Shown: piece by piece, positions 6,032 to 10,991 of the stretch
Layout of the letters: the number at the start of each line of letters is the position of its first letter
How positions within the stretch are numbered: the first letter of the stretch is position 1
Assembly: GCA_023266955.1 (NCBI GenBank)
Contig: JAHFOH010000036.1
Span: 1 to 10,991 of the forward strand
DNA length: 10,991 nt
From: Nitrososphaerota archaeon
Lineage (GTDB): Archaea; Thermoproteota; Nitrososphaeria; Nitrososphaerales; JAHFOH01
Reading direction: 5' to 3'
The notes under the pieces: model-generated
Database searches by the model: none
Seen by the model: only the letters and a program-made list of their open reading frames with translations
Told to the model about the DNA's origin: nothing
Program-made: the position numbers and the translations under genes

Positions 6032-7228
6032 CTAACCAAACGGTCTTCCCTCCCAGATTCTATTGTAGAGTGCGACAGCGTCGTCAATTGACATTACCCT
6101 TGGATTGTTTGGCCGATGATACTTTTCAAGGCATTCGCTGGCAAGCACAGGTAGAATTTCTCTGGGAACTCCGATGCTCGTAAGATTTGTAGGGACCCCG
6201 AGTTCGTGCACAAATCTCTGTACTGCTTCAACTGATTTCCGAGCCGCCTCCTCCGGGTTCAGACCGCTAACATTCTCTCCCATTGCTATAGCTACTTTTT
6301 GCAATTTGTCTACACATGTCGAAAGGTTGTAAGCCATGACATATGAAAGAGGAATTGCGCAGGAAACGCCATGGGCTAGTTTGTACCTAGTTGCTATTGT
6401 GTAGGCAACAGAGTGTCCGTAAACCATCCCAGCATTCAATACCATACCAGCCATCATTGCGGCCAAACTCATTGCAGTTCTTGCGTCGATGTCCCGTCCG
6501 TCGCGGTACGCTTTGATCAAGTTTTGGGAAATCAATTCCACTGACTTCAGTGCCAAAGCATCGGTCAGGGCACTAGAATTGCTAGACATCAAGCCTTCTA
6601 TCGCATGCGACAGTGCATCGAGTCCTGTTGCCGCCGTAACCTTCTGTGGCATGGTCAGTGACATCTTGGGGTCTACAATGGCTAATTCAGGAAATAAGAA
6701 TCGGCTACGCAAGAAGATCTTCATGCCACCTACCACCAGCATCGATGTGTTAGAAACTTCTGAACCGGTCCCAGCGGTTGTTGGAATTAGGATGGTCGAC
6801 TGGCCCTTCGATCTGAAAGTCTCAATGTTCAAGATGCTTTTGCAGTAATCGGAAACTGATCCTTCATTGGTAATCATGACGGCGGCAATCTTAGCTAAGT
6901 CTAGCACACTTCCGCCTCCTATCCCCAAGATTAGGTCGGGTCGAATCGACCGCACTGCTGTCGCAAGATCCTCCGCAATCTCTAATCGTGGTTCAGGCTC
7001 AACCCGATTGTAAGTGTCGATATCAAGGCCTGATGGCAATTCAGCCTTAACTTCGTCTACTAGACCTGCCTTCTCCACGACAGCATCAGTTACGATAAAC
7101 ACTTTTCGTGCGCCGATCCTGTCTAACTCTTCTCTAATCTTCGATACCGAGTTTAGTCCAAAAATGATCTTTGTCGGAACTAGGAACGTGAACATTCTCG
7201 CAAGAAGATTCCCAATAGCGCGACTCAT
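6032..7228 (-). CDS. Iron-containing (group III) alcohol dehydrogenase
   Basis: NAD(P)-dependent alcohol dehydrogenase of the iron-dependent family. Seen in 398 residues: an N-terminal nucleotide-binding domain with GIGGGSVLDLAK (102-113), IPTTAGTGSEVSN (148-160), and the all-helical metal domain with ligands D204 and H208 in LDALSHAIEG, H272 in YGHSVAY and H286 in LAHG. The H272-H286 spacing of 14 equals that in FucO-type enzymes. The position four after H272, often His in this family (HxxAH), is Tyr276 here, as in a minority of members, so a different substrate pocket is possible. The ATG at 7228 is used because a T-rich TATA-like box sits about 26 nt upstream; the ATG at 7195 is an alternative that gives a more usual N-terminus. 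Its stop codon directly abuts that of the aldehyde dehydrogenase. The substrate is unknown. Confidence 0.9.
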   Translation of the reverse strand: MSRAIGNLLARMFTFLVPTKIIFGLNSVSKIREELDRIGARKVFIVTDAVVEKAGLVDEVKAELPSGLDIDTYNRVEPEPRLEIAEDLATAVRSIRPDLILGIGGGSVLDLAKIAAVMITNEGSVSDYCKSILNIETFRSKGQSTILIPTTAGTGSEVSNTSMLVVGGMKIFLRSRFLFPELAIVDPKMSLTMPQKVTAATGLDALSHAIEGLMSSNSSALTDALALKSVELISQNLIKAYRDGRDIDARTAMSLAAMMAGMVLNAGMVYGHSVAYTIATRYKLAHGVSCAIPLSYVMAYNLSTCVDKLQKVAIAMGENVSGLNPEEAARKSVEAVQRFVHELGVPTNLTSIGVPREILPVLASECLEKYHRPNNPRVMSIDDAVALYNRIWEGRPFG

Positions 7229-7240
7229 ATTGCTTTTTTC

Positions 7241-7257
7241 CTTAAAAAGTTAAAAAG
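7241..7257. promoter_or_regulatory. Divergent AT-rich promoter between the alcohol dehydrogenase and TFE-beta genes
   Basis: Two near-identical AT tracts, TTAAAAAG repeated (7242-7249 and 7250-7257), lie in the 75-base divergent gap. Read on the minus strand, the distal copy is about 26 nt before the alcohol dehydrogenase ATG. On the plus strand either copy could serve the TFE-beta gene, with a leader of roughly 25-35 nt. Confidence 0.4.
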
Positions 7258-7303
7258 CGAGAATGAGCATGATTACTGAGAACACGAGAAGAGAACCGAT
7301 TTC

Positions 7304-7717
7304 ATGACTAGTAGGAAGATGACAGCAGAAAAAATCGAAGATGTAAGCGCCTTAGCTGTAAGGGCCTACGAACTAATCGTGGGAAGCCAAACAGAGGGGC
7401 TGACTCAGAACATGGTCTGGAAGATGTTAGGTCTCTCAAGCAGAGACGGATCTCGTTTGGTCACTGGATTGGAGAAGAGGGGGCTCATCAGAAGAGAAAA
7501 AGTTGTGGATGGTGGGAGATGGACTTACAAGCTTATTCCAGTCACATATCCTGCGGTCGTGCGCTCCATCGAAACTATTCCCTGCACTACTTGCGAATTT
7601 GAGCCACAGTGTAAGTTAGGCGGGATAGTCAACCCAATCACTTGTCCGCCTGAGCGTGAGGGTAATGGTCTAGCTGATTGGGTGATTCGAGAGTTCAGAG
7701 CATTCCGTCCTGGATGA
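7304..7717 (+). CDS. TFE-beta / Rpc34-like transcription initiation factor with Fe-S motif
   Basis: Probable beta subunit of archaeal TFE, the homologue of RNA polymerase III subunit RPC39/Rpc34, which binds the RNA polymerase clamp and promotes DNA melting. Seen in 137 residues: a winged-helix domain (about 15-80) with LTQNMVWKMLGLSSRDGSRL (33-52) and LEKRGLIRRE (56-65), then a cysteine domain C94-x2-C97-x5-C103-x10-C114 followed by W126. That spacing matches the cubane 4Fe-4S motif of RPC39 as I recall it. The start is ATG 7304 or ATG 7319; neither has a clear ribosome binding site. TFE-beta is characteristic of the TACK lineages and their relatives, so it is the best taxonomic marker here. 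It is divergent from the alcohol dehydrogenase and convergent with a helix-turn-helix regulator whose stop codon it touches. A different winged-helix Fe-S regulator cannot be fully excluded. Confidence 0.72.
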   Translation: MTSRKMTAEKIEDVSALAVRAYELIVGSQTEGLTQNMVWKMLGLSSRDGSRLVTGLEKRGLIRREKVVDGGRWTYKLIPVTYPAVVRSIETIPCTTCEFEPQCKLGGIVNPITCPPEREGNGLADWVIREFRAFRPG

Positions 7718-8101
7718 TCAACTCATCAGTTGCATACAGATAGTACAATTTTGATCTCTTAGTTCTGGCTCATGGTAGAAGTGTAATTCGCATACATAGC
7801 CTTTCTGAAGCACATAGTTGCACATTTCAGTGATTTGTCTCATCAGATCAAAGGATGAAACCTTCTTCTCAGCAAGTTGCTTCGAAAGTTTCCTGACGGA
7901 GCCTACAACATCCTCCCGCCCGTCAAAATGGATAGCAGTCCCCCGCTTGGAAGAGAGGTATTTCGAGACCGCTGGTTGCGTCACGTCCAGCATTTCTGCA
8001 ATCTGCACTTGGGTATAGTTGTGCCGTACCAACTCTTTAGCAATCATCCCTCTGAGAGCTGGGATTACAGACTTAACCGCGATATCATACGGTGTCTGCA
8101 T
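7718..8101 (-). CDS. COG2522-like helix-turn-helix regulator with C-terminal cysteines
   Basis: Predicted DNA-binding regulator. Seen in 127 residues: SVIPALRGMIAKELV (11-25), then a helix-turn-helix TQVQIAEMLDVTQPAVSKYL (30-49) ending SSKRG, the arrangement found in archaeal COG2522 regulators and in the N-terminal domain of ThiN/ThiR-type thiamine regulators. A coiled-coil-like helix follows (62-93). Four cysteines, C94, C104, C119 and C122 (the last two in CTIC), lie in the C-terminal third and may bind an Fe-S cluster or zinc; that is inference. No ThiN domain is attached. The frame is open upstream to 8167, but the ATG at 8101 is preferred because the family begins at this point and a good TATA box lies about 38 nt upstream. 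It follows the interrupted GAF gene on the same strand. The target genes are unknown; autoregulation or control of its neighbours is possible. Confidence 0.8.
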   Translation of the reverse strand: MQTPYDIAVKSVIPALRGMIAKELVRHNYTQVQIAEMLDVTQPAVSKYLSSKRGTAIHFDGREDVVGSVRKLSKQLAEKKVSSFDLMRQITEMCNYVLQKGYVCELHFYHEPELRDQNCTICMQLMS

Positions 8102-8133
8102 TAGGGTATTGCTCAGTGCCCAACTCGATGGCG

Positions 8134-8144
8134 GATATAAAAGG
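8134..8144 (-). promoter_or_regulatory. TATA box for the helix-turn-helix regulator
   Basis: Minus-strand CCTTTTATATC, centred about 38 nt before the ATG at 8101, gives a leader near 12 nt. It lies in the 62-base gap after the GAF gene and shows that the regulator has its own promoter. Confidence 0.5.
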
Positions 8145-8163
8145 ATTATAACCCACGTCATAT

Positions 8164-8628
8164 TCAAGGCTTTGACAGTTCTTCGGCTAAGACTGCAGCC
8201 AGCGATTCTAGGAGAAGCTTGTCTTCTTGTGTAAACGCCTCAAGATGGTTGCTGTCAATATCTATCTCTCCTAGCACTTTGGCCGCGTATTTGATTGGCA
8301 CAACGATCTCAGACTTTGTCTCCAGGAAACACATCAGGTACCTTGAATCCTTACTGACGTCAGGGACGACTATGGTCTCGCCGCTTTTAGCAGCTGCTCC
8401 ACAAATGCCCTTACCAAGCAGAATGGTCTTGTGAGTGGTTTCGGCGTCCCCTTAGTAAGCCCTCAACACTGGCTCGTCACCCCGCAACCAATAGAAACCA
8501 ACCCACGCGTAGTGTCTAAACCTTCTGCGAAGCATATCTGCGATTTTCTGAAGGGCTTCCTCCCTCGACTCTTCTTCTATGATCTCCCGGATTTCTCGGA
8601 GCACTGCAATCTCTCTCTCTGCTGTCAT
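8164..8628 (-). pseudogene. GAF-domain protein, free-methionine-(R)-sulfoxide reductase-like, interrupted by one TAA
   Basis: Related to the fRMsr GAF family (YebR type), which reduces free methionine-(R)-sulfoxide. Seen from the ATG at 8628: a helical N-terminus, WVGFYWLRGDEPVLRAY (42-58), then a TAA stop at codon 59 (8454-8452), after which the same frame continues without change for 95 codons: GKGICGAAA (72-80), VVPDVSKDSRYLMC (87-100), KSEIVVPI (105-112), GEIDIDS (120-126) and a normal TGA end at 8164. Counting through the stop, the length is 154, right for the family. C76 and C100 match two of the three fRMsr cysteines; the first is absent. No frameshift is present, so the lesion is one codon. 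It may be a real nonsense mutation, a sequencing or consensus error, or rarely read-through. The gene starts 43 bases after the aquaporin stop, so it is probably cotranscribed. Only 58 residues would be made without read-through. Confidence 0.85.
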
Positions 8629-8671
8629 TTTGGATTGTCGACCTCATTCGACTAACGAATTGCAGGCTGCC

Positions 8672-9382
8672 CTATTGATCTTCGGACTTAGCCTTCAGCG
8701 TATCGTACAAGAATCCGCCTATCAGCCCGCCCATGATGGGACCAACTGCGTATATCCAGAAAGTGTTGAAGATCGAAGCATTGAAGGTCAGAGAAGCTAA
8801 GGAAGGACCAAAAGTTCTAGCTGGATTTAGGGAGGCTCCGGAAACCACACCTAGAGCAAGAATAATTCCTGAGAGGATGAGTCCTATTGTTGCAGCTGCC
8901 CAACCTTGGGGCGCTCCTTTGCTAGTTGCGCCGAAGATTGTGAAAACTAATATTGCCGTTCCCACGATTTCCGCTCCAAGCGCCGATAAGTCTGGATTCA
9001 ATAGCCCAGGATTCGGAAGAGTGGTACCCAGGTTAGAAATCTTACCTACATCCTCACCGAATATTAGAAGCTGCACAAACCCGGCCAACGCTGCAGCAAG
9101 TAGTTGTACTATAATGTACTGAAGCACTTTCGAGGACGGGAATCTTCTCGTAGCCCAGGAGGCGATAGTTACTGCAGGATTGATGTGCGTGCCCGACACA
9201 TGTGAGGTTGTCACTATTGCGGCCCAGAGTGCCAGACCGTGAGCAAAGGCTATTGCGATGATCCCAGCTGGACCTCTTCCGCCAAGCATACTCACAGCGG
9301 TCACAGTGGTTGGGCCTAAGAATACGAGGAGGAAGGTTCCGAAGGCTTCAGCCAACAGCTGTTTTGAGAAGGGCTCAGACAT
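8672..9382 (-). CDS. Aquaporin / MIP-family channel
   Basis: Membrane channel for water or small neutral solutes. Seen in 236 residues: six hydrophobic segments in two repeats and both NPA boxes, HINPAVT (66-72) and SLNPART (184-190). By counting from the NPA boxes, the aromatic/arginine filter would be H48, I174, A183 and R189. This differs from the AqpZ (F-H-T-R) and GlpF (W-G-F-R) types, shares I at the second position with archaeal AqpM, and equals the H-I-A-R set of some plant tonoplast aquaporins. Transport of larger or more polar solutes (glycerol, urea, ammonia, peroxide) is therefore possible but inferred. The ATG at 9382 directly precedes the first helix (LLAEAFGTFLLVF). A TATA-like box lies about 34 nt upstream. 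The interrupted GAF gene follows on the same strand. Confidence 0.93.
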   Translation of the reverse strand: MSEPFSKQLLAEAFGTFLLVFLGPTTVTAVSMLGGRGPAGIIAIAFAHGLALWAAIVTTSHVSGTHINPAVTIASWATRRFPSSKVLQYIIVQLLAAALAGFVQLLIFGEDVGKISNLGTTLPNPGLLNPDLSALGAEIVGTAILVFTIFGATSKGAPQGWAAATIGLILSGIILALGVVSGASLNPARTFGPSLASLTFNASIFNTFWIYAVGPIMGGLIGGFLYDTLKAKSEDQ

Positions 9383-9411
9383 ATCGAACTGGCGGTTCTA
9401 CTCCGGATTCT

Positions 9412-9420
9412 CTAAAAAGG
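9412..9420 (-). promoter_or_regulatory. TATA-like box for the aquaporin gene
   Basis: Minus-strand CCTTTTTAG, centred about 34 nt upstream of the ATG at 9382, implying a short leader. It lies back to back with the Mrp promoter at 9451-9457. Confidence 0.4.
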
Positions 9421-9450
9421 TTAGGCGTAGGTTATTACATATGTCATAGG

Positions 9451-9457
9451 TTTATAT
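9451..9457 (+). promoter_or_regulatory. TATA box for the Mrp gene
   Basis: TTTATAT is the clearest plus-strand TATA in the gap. A start about 26 nt downstream (near 9480) would leave a leader of some 55-75 nt, the longest in the window. The leader shows no Shine-Dalgarno sequence or strong hairpin by eye. Confidence 0.45.
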
Positions 9458-9538
9458 GGCTCAAACAACAGCGAGCCTTACAGGAACCGCAGTGGGTCTA
9501 GGACAGAAAACATCGTTCTCAGTTTCCAGTTATCCGCT

Positions 9539-10699
9539 TTGGATGTGAAATCTATGGTAGATAAGAACGGAGTGATCCAGGCGCTCAAGGAAGTGTTTGA
9601 TCCCGAAATAGGGATGAATATTGTTGACCTAGATATGGTCAAGAACGTTTCCGTGGACGGATCCAATGTCTCAGTGACAGTGGCGCTAACAGTGCCTGGT
9701 TGTCCTCTCGCACACACCATAAAGGACGACATCCAAAAAATGTTGGGGAAGATTCCATCCATCGGCGCCATTCAGGTCGAAACGACTTCTATGAGTAGGG
9801 AAGAGCTCTCAGCCCTCTCCCAGAAACTTAGGAATATGAGAGAGGCAAAGAAACCGGAAACAGCCCCTACAAGTGTAGGGCCAGGGATTAACAGGTTAGG
9901 AAAAGCAGGAATTCGAACCATAATCGCCATCGCTTCTGGAAAAGGTGGAGTGGGCAAATCCTTTGTAACGGGTGTTCTGGCGTCCGAGTTGCGGAGGCAG
10001 GGCTATGAAGTGGGTGTGCTCGATGCTGACATTACTGGCCCAAGCATAGCCAAGATCTTCGGATTGTCTTCGAGGCCGATGACGGGAGAGAAGGGGATAG
10101 TTCCAGTCGCGACTCAATCAGGAATCAAGGTGATGTCTATGAATTTAGTAATGGCTGATCCGGGGGCTGCTACAATCTGGAGGGGACCCATCATAAACAG
10201 TGTCATTCGCCAACTCTATGGAGAAGTTGACTGGGGGGATATCCATTTCCTCCTCGTTGACCTGCCTCCAGGTACAAGTGATGCTCCATTGACGGTATTT
10301 CAGTCCATACCCCTAGACGGCCTTATTGTAGTGTCCACCCCACAGGACCTTGCGCTCCTCATAGTGAACAAAGCCATCAATATGGCACGAACAATGAGTA
10401 TTCCAATCCTTGGTCTCATTGAAAATATGAGCTATCTAGAGTGTCCACACTGCCAAGAGAGAATAGAGCTCTATGGAAAATCGAAAACTCGGGACAATGC
10501 CACCGCTATGAAGGTTCCTTTTCTTGGCTCGGTACCGTTTGACCCTAGGATACCAGTGCTTGCTGACCGAGGGAACATTGAAGATTACACGCACCCTAAT
10601 TTCTCCGAAATCCTCAGAGCTATCAGAACGATTCTGGCTGAGGTCGCTGGGATTCAGGCAGCGCCTCCAATTGCATGGAAGGGCACCGGAGTGGAATAA
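9539..10699 (+). CDS. Mrp/NBP35-family Fe-S carrier ATPase with N-terminal DUF59 domain
   Basis: P-loop ATPase that carries and delivers Fe-S clusters to target proteins (ApbC/Mrp/NBP35/Ind1 family). Seen in 386 residues: an N-terminal DUF59 domain (about 10-90) with DPEIGMNIVDLDMV (21-34) and CP at 55-56; a linker of about 35 residues; a deviant Walker A GKGGVGKS (134-141); LDADITGPS (161-169); DLPPGTSDAP (241-250); and ENMSYLECPHC (295-305), whose C302-x2-C305 is the pair that bridges a 4Fe-4S cluster between subunits. All key residues are intact. Starts TTG 9539, GTG 9545 and ATG 9554 differ by only a few residues; none has a ribosome binding site, so the N-terminus is uncertain by up to five residues. 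The protein is cytosolic and acts as a dimer in characterised relatives. Local clients might include TFE-beta. Confidence 0.93.
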   Translation: MDVKSMVDKNGVIQALKEVFDPEIGMNIVDLDMVKNVSVDGSNVSVTVALTVPGCPLAHTIKDDIQKMLGKIPSIGAIQVETTSMSREELSALSQKLRNMREAKKPETAPTSVGPGINRLGKAGIRTIIAIASGKGGVGKSFVTGVLASELRRQGYEVGVLDADITGPSIAKIFGLSSRPMTGEKGIVPVATQSGIKVMSMNLVMADPGAATIWRGPIINSVIRQLYGEVDWGDIHFLLVDLPPGTSDAPLTVFQSIPLDGLIVVSTPQDLALLIVNKAINMARTMSIPILGLIENMSYLECPHCQERIELYGKSKTRDNATAMKVPFLGSVPFDPRIPVLADRGNIEDYTHPNFSEILRAIRTILAEVAGIQAAPPIAWKGTGVE

Positions 10700-10718
10700 T
10701 TCACATTAAAGGTTCAAC

Positions 10719-10991
10719 TTGAGTCGGGCTGGAAATATCCTCAGAAGGCTCTTCGGACTGGCATTGAGAAGACCAACGAACTTCTCATGGATAGATGAGA
10801 ATCTTGCAGGGTCAGGAAGACCTTCATCGCTCAAAGAAGTGCATTGGCTCACCGGCCAGGGCATAAGATCCGTCCTTACTCTCGCCGAGAAGCCTATCCC
10901 TAGCGCTTGGATCGACTCAGCTAGTGTCCATTACACGTATGTCAAGTGGTTAAACCATGATCCGGCCCCTAAAGAGGGATTAGAAAAGTGC
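10719..10991 (+). CDS. Dual-specificity / tyrosine protein phosphatase (partial, N-terminal part)
   Basis: N-terminal part of a small DUSP-type phosphatase, similar in layout to archaeal PTPs and DUSP23. Seen in 91 residues: FSWIDENLAGSGRPSSLKE (about 23-41), the segment opening the domain in these proteins, then LTGQGIRSVLTLAEKPIPS (45-63) and YVKWLNHDPAPKEG (74-87), where the family has the HDxxAP-type loop before the active site. The catalytic HCxxGxxR would lie beyond the end of the window, so activity cannot be judged. The start is TTG at 10719 or, more in line with relatives, TTG at 10764; an in-frame stop at 10707-10709 rules out earlier starts and no ATG is available. It lies close behind the Mrp gene on the same strand and may be cotranscribed with it. 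Confidence 0.78.
   Translation, partial: MSRAGNILRRLFGLALRRPTNFSWIDENLAGSGRPSSLKEVHWLTGQGIRSVLTLAEKPIPSAWIDSASVHYTYVKWLNHDPAPKEGLEKC

Noticed and set aside
7233..7239. T6 run as a plus-strand terminator
   Set aside because: No plus-strand gene ends upstream of it; it lies in the divergent promoter region between the alcohol dehydrogenase and TFE-beta genes.
8611..8620. (CT)5 repeat near the GAF gene start as a phase-variable tract
   Set aside because: Only five units, encoding ordinary Glu/Arg codons in frame, and the gene's actual lesion is a substitution-type stop far downstream rather than a frameshift.
3718..9382. A single Fe-S/redox defence or stress island
   Set aside because: The genes are on both strands with separate promoters, belong to common housekeeping families, and share only a loose theme; nothing shows co-regulation.
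9457..9549. 30-codon reading frame in the Mrp leader
   Set aside because: Its ATG lies within the Mrp TATA box, so it would not be on the transcript from that promoter; it has no ribosome binding site and no recognisable sequence.

Overview
The window looks archaeal, most likely from a TACK-type lineage (Nitrososphaeria or Bathyarchaeia-like would fit, but the exact group cannot be fixed from here). The evidence is a TFE-beta/Rpc34-like transcription factor with its four-cysteine Fe-S motif, an MptA/FolE2-type GTP cyclohydrolase beside a 6-pyruvoyl-tetrahydropterin synthase homologue, a COG2522-style regulator, and TATA boxes about 24-40 nt upstream of many starts with few Shine-Dalgarno sites (short-leader or leaderless transcription). 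Several starts must be TTG. Heme O synthase suggests an aerobic or facultatively aerobic respiratory chain.

Layout. 1-1567: a partial MobA/MocA-like nucleotidyltransferase and an XdhC/CoxI protein, both on the minus strand; these are accessory factors for molybdenum hydroxylases, but no hydroxylase subunit is in view. 1568-3675, plus strand: heme O synthase (ctaB), then an mptA-PTPS pair for pterin or archaeosine precursors, coupled by a strong ribosome binding site. 3718-4469, minus strand: a small SufT/MIP18 (DUF59) protein and a HIT-family protein. 4568-7228: an NAD(P)-dependent aldehyde dehydrogenase and an iron-type alcohol dehydrogenase, convergent with directly abutting stop codons. 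7304-8101: TFE-beta convergent with a helix-turn-helix regulator, again with abutting stops. 8164-9382, minus strand: an aquaporin followed by a GAF-domain protein interrupted by one in-frame TAA. 9539-10991, plus strand: an Mrp/NBP35 Fe-S carrier ATPase with an N-terminal DUF59 domain, then the start of a dual-specificity phosphatase.

Most of the window is compact archaeal housekeeping and metabolic sequence made of short transcription units with alternating strands. No CRISPR array, insertion sequence, prophage, tRNA or rRNA was seen. There is a loose Fe-S/redox theme (SufT, Mrp, TFE-beta, a four-cysteine regulator, the methionine-sulfoxide-reductase-like GAF protein), but nothing shows that these genes form one system. 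The observations most worth checking are the single nonsense codon in the GAF gene, the cysteine-bearing regulator beside TFE-beta, the plant-TIP-like selectivity filter predicted for the aquaporin, and the mptA-PTPS coupling. I see no convincing undescribed multi-gene system.
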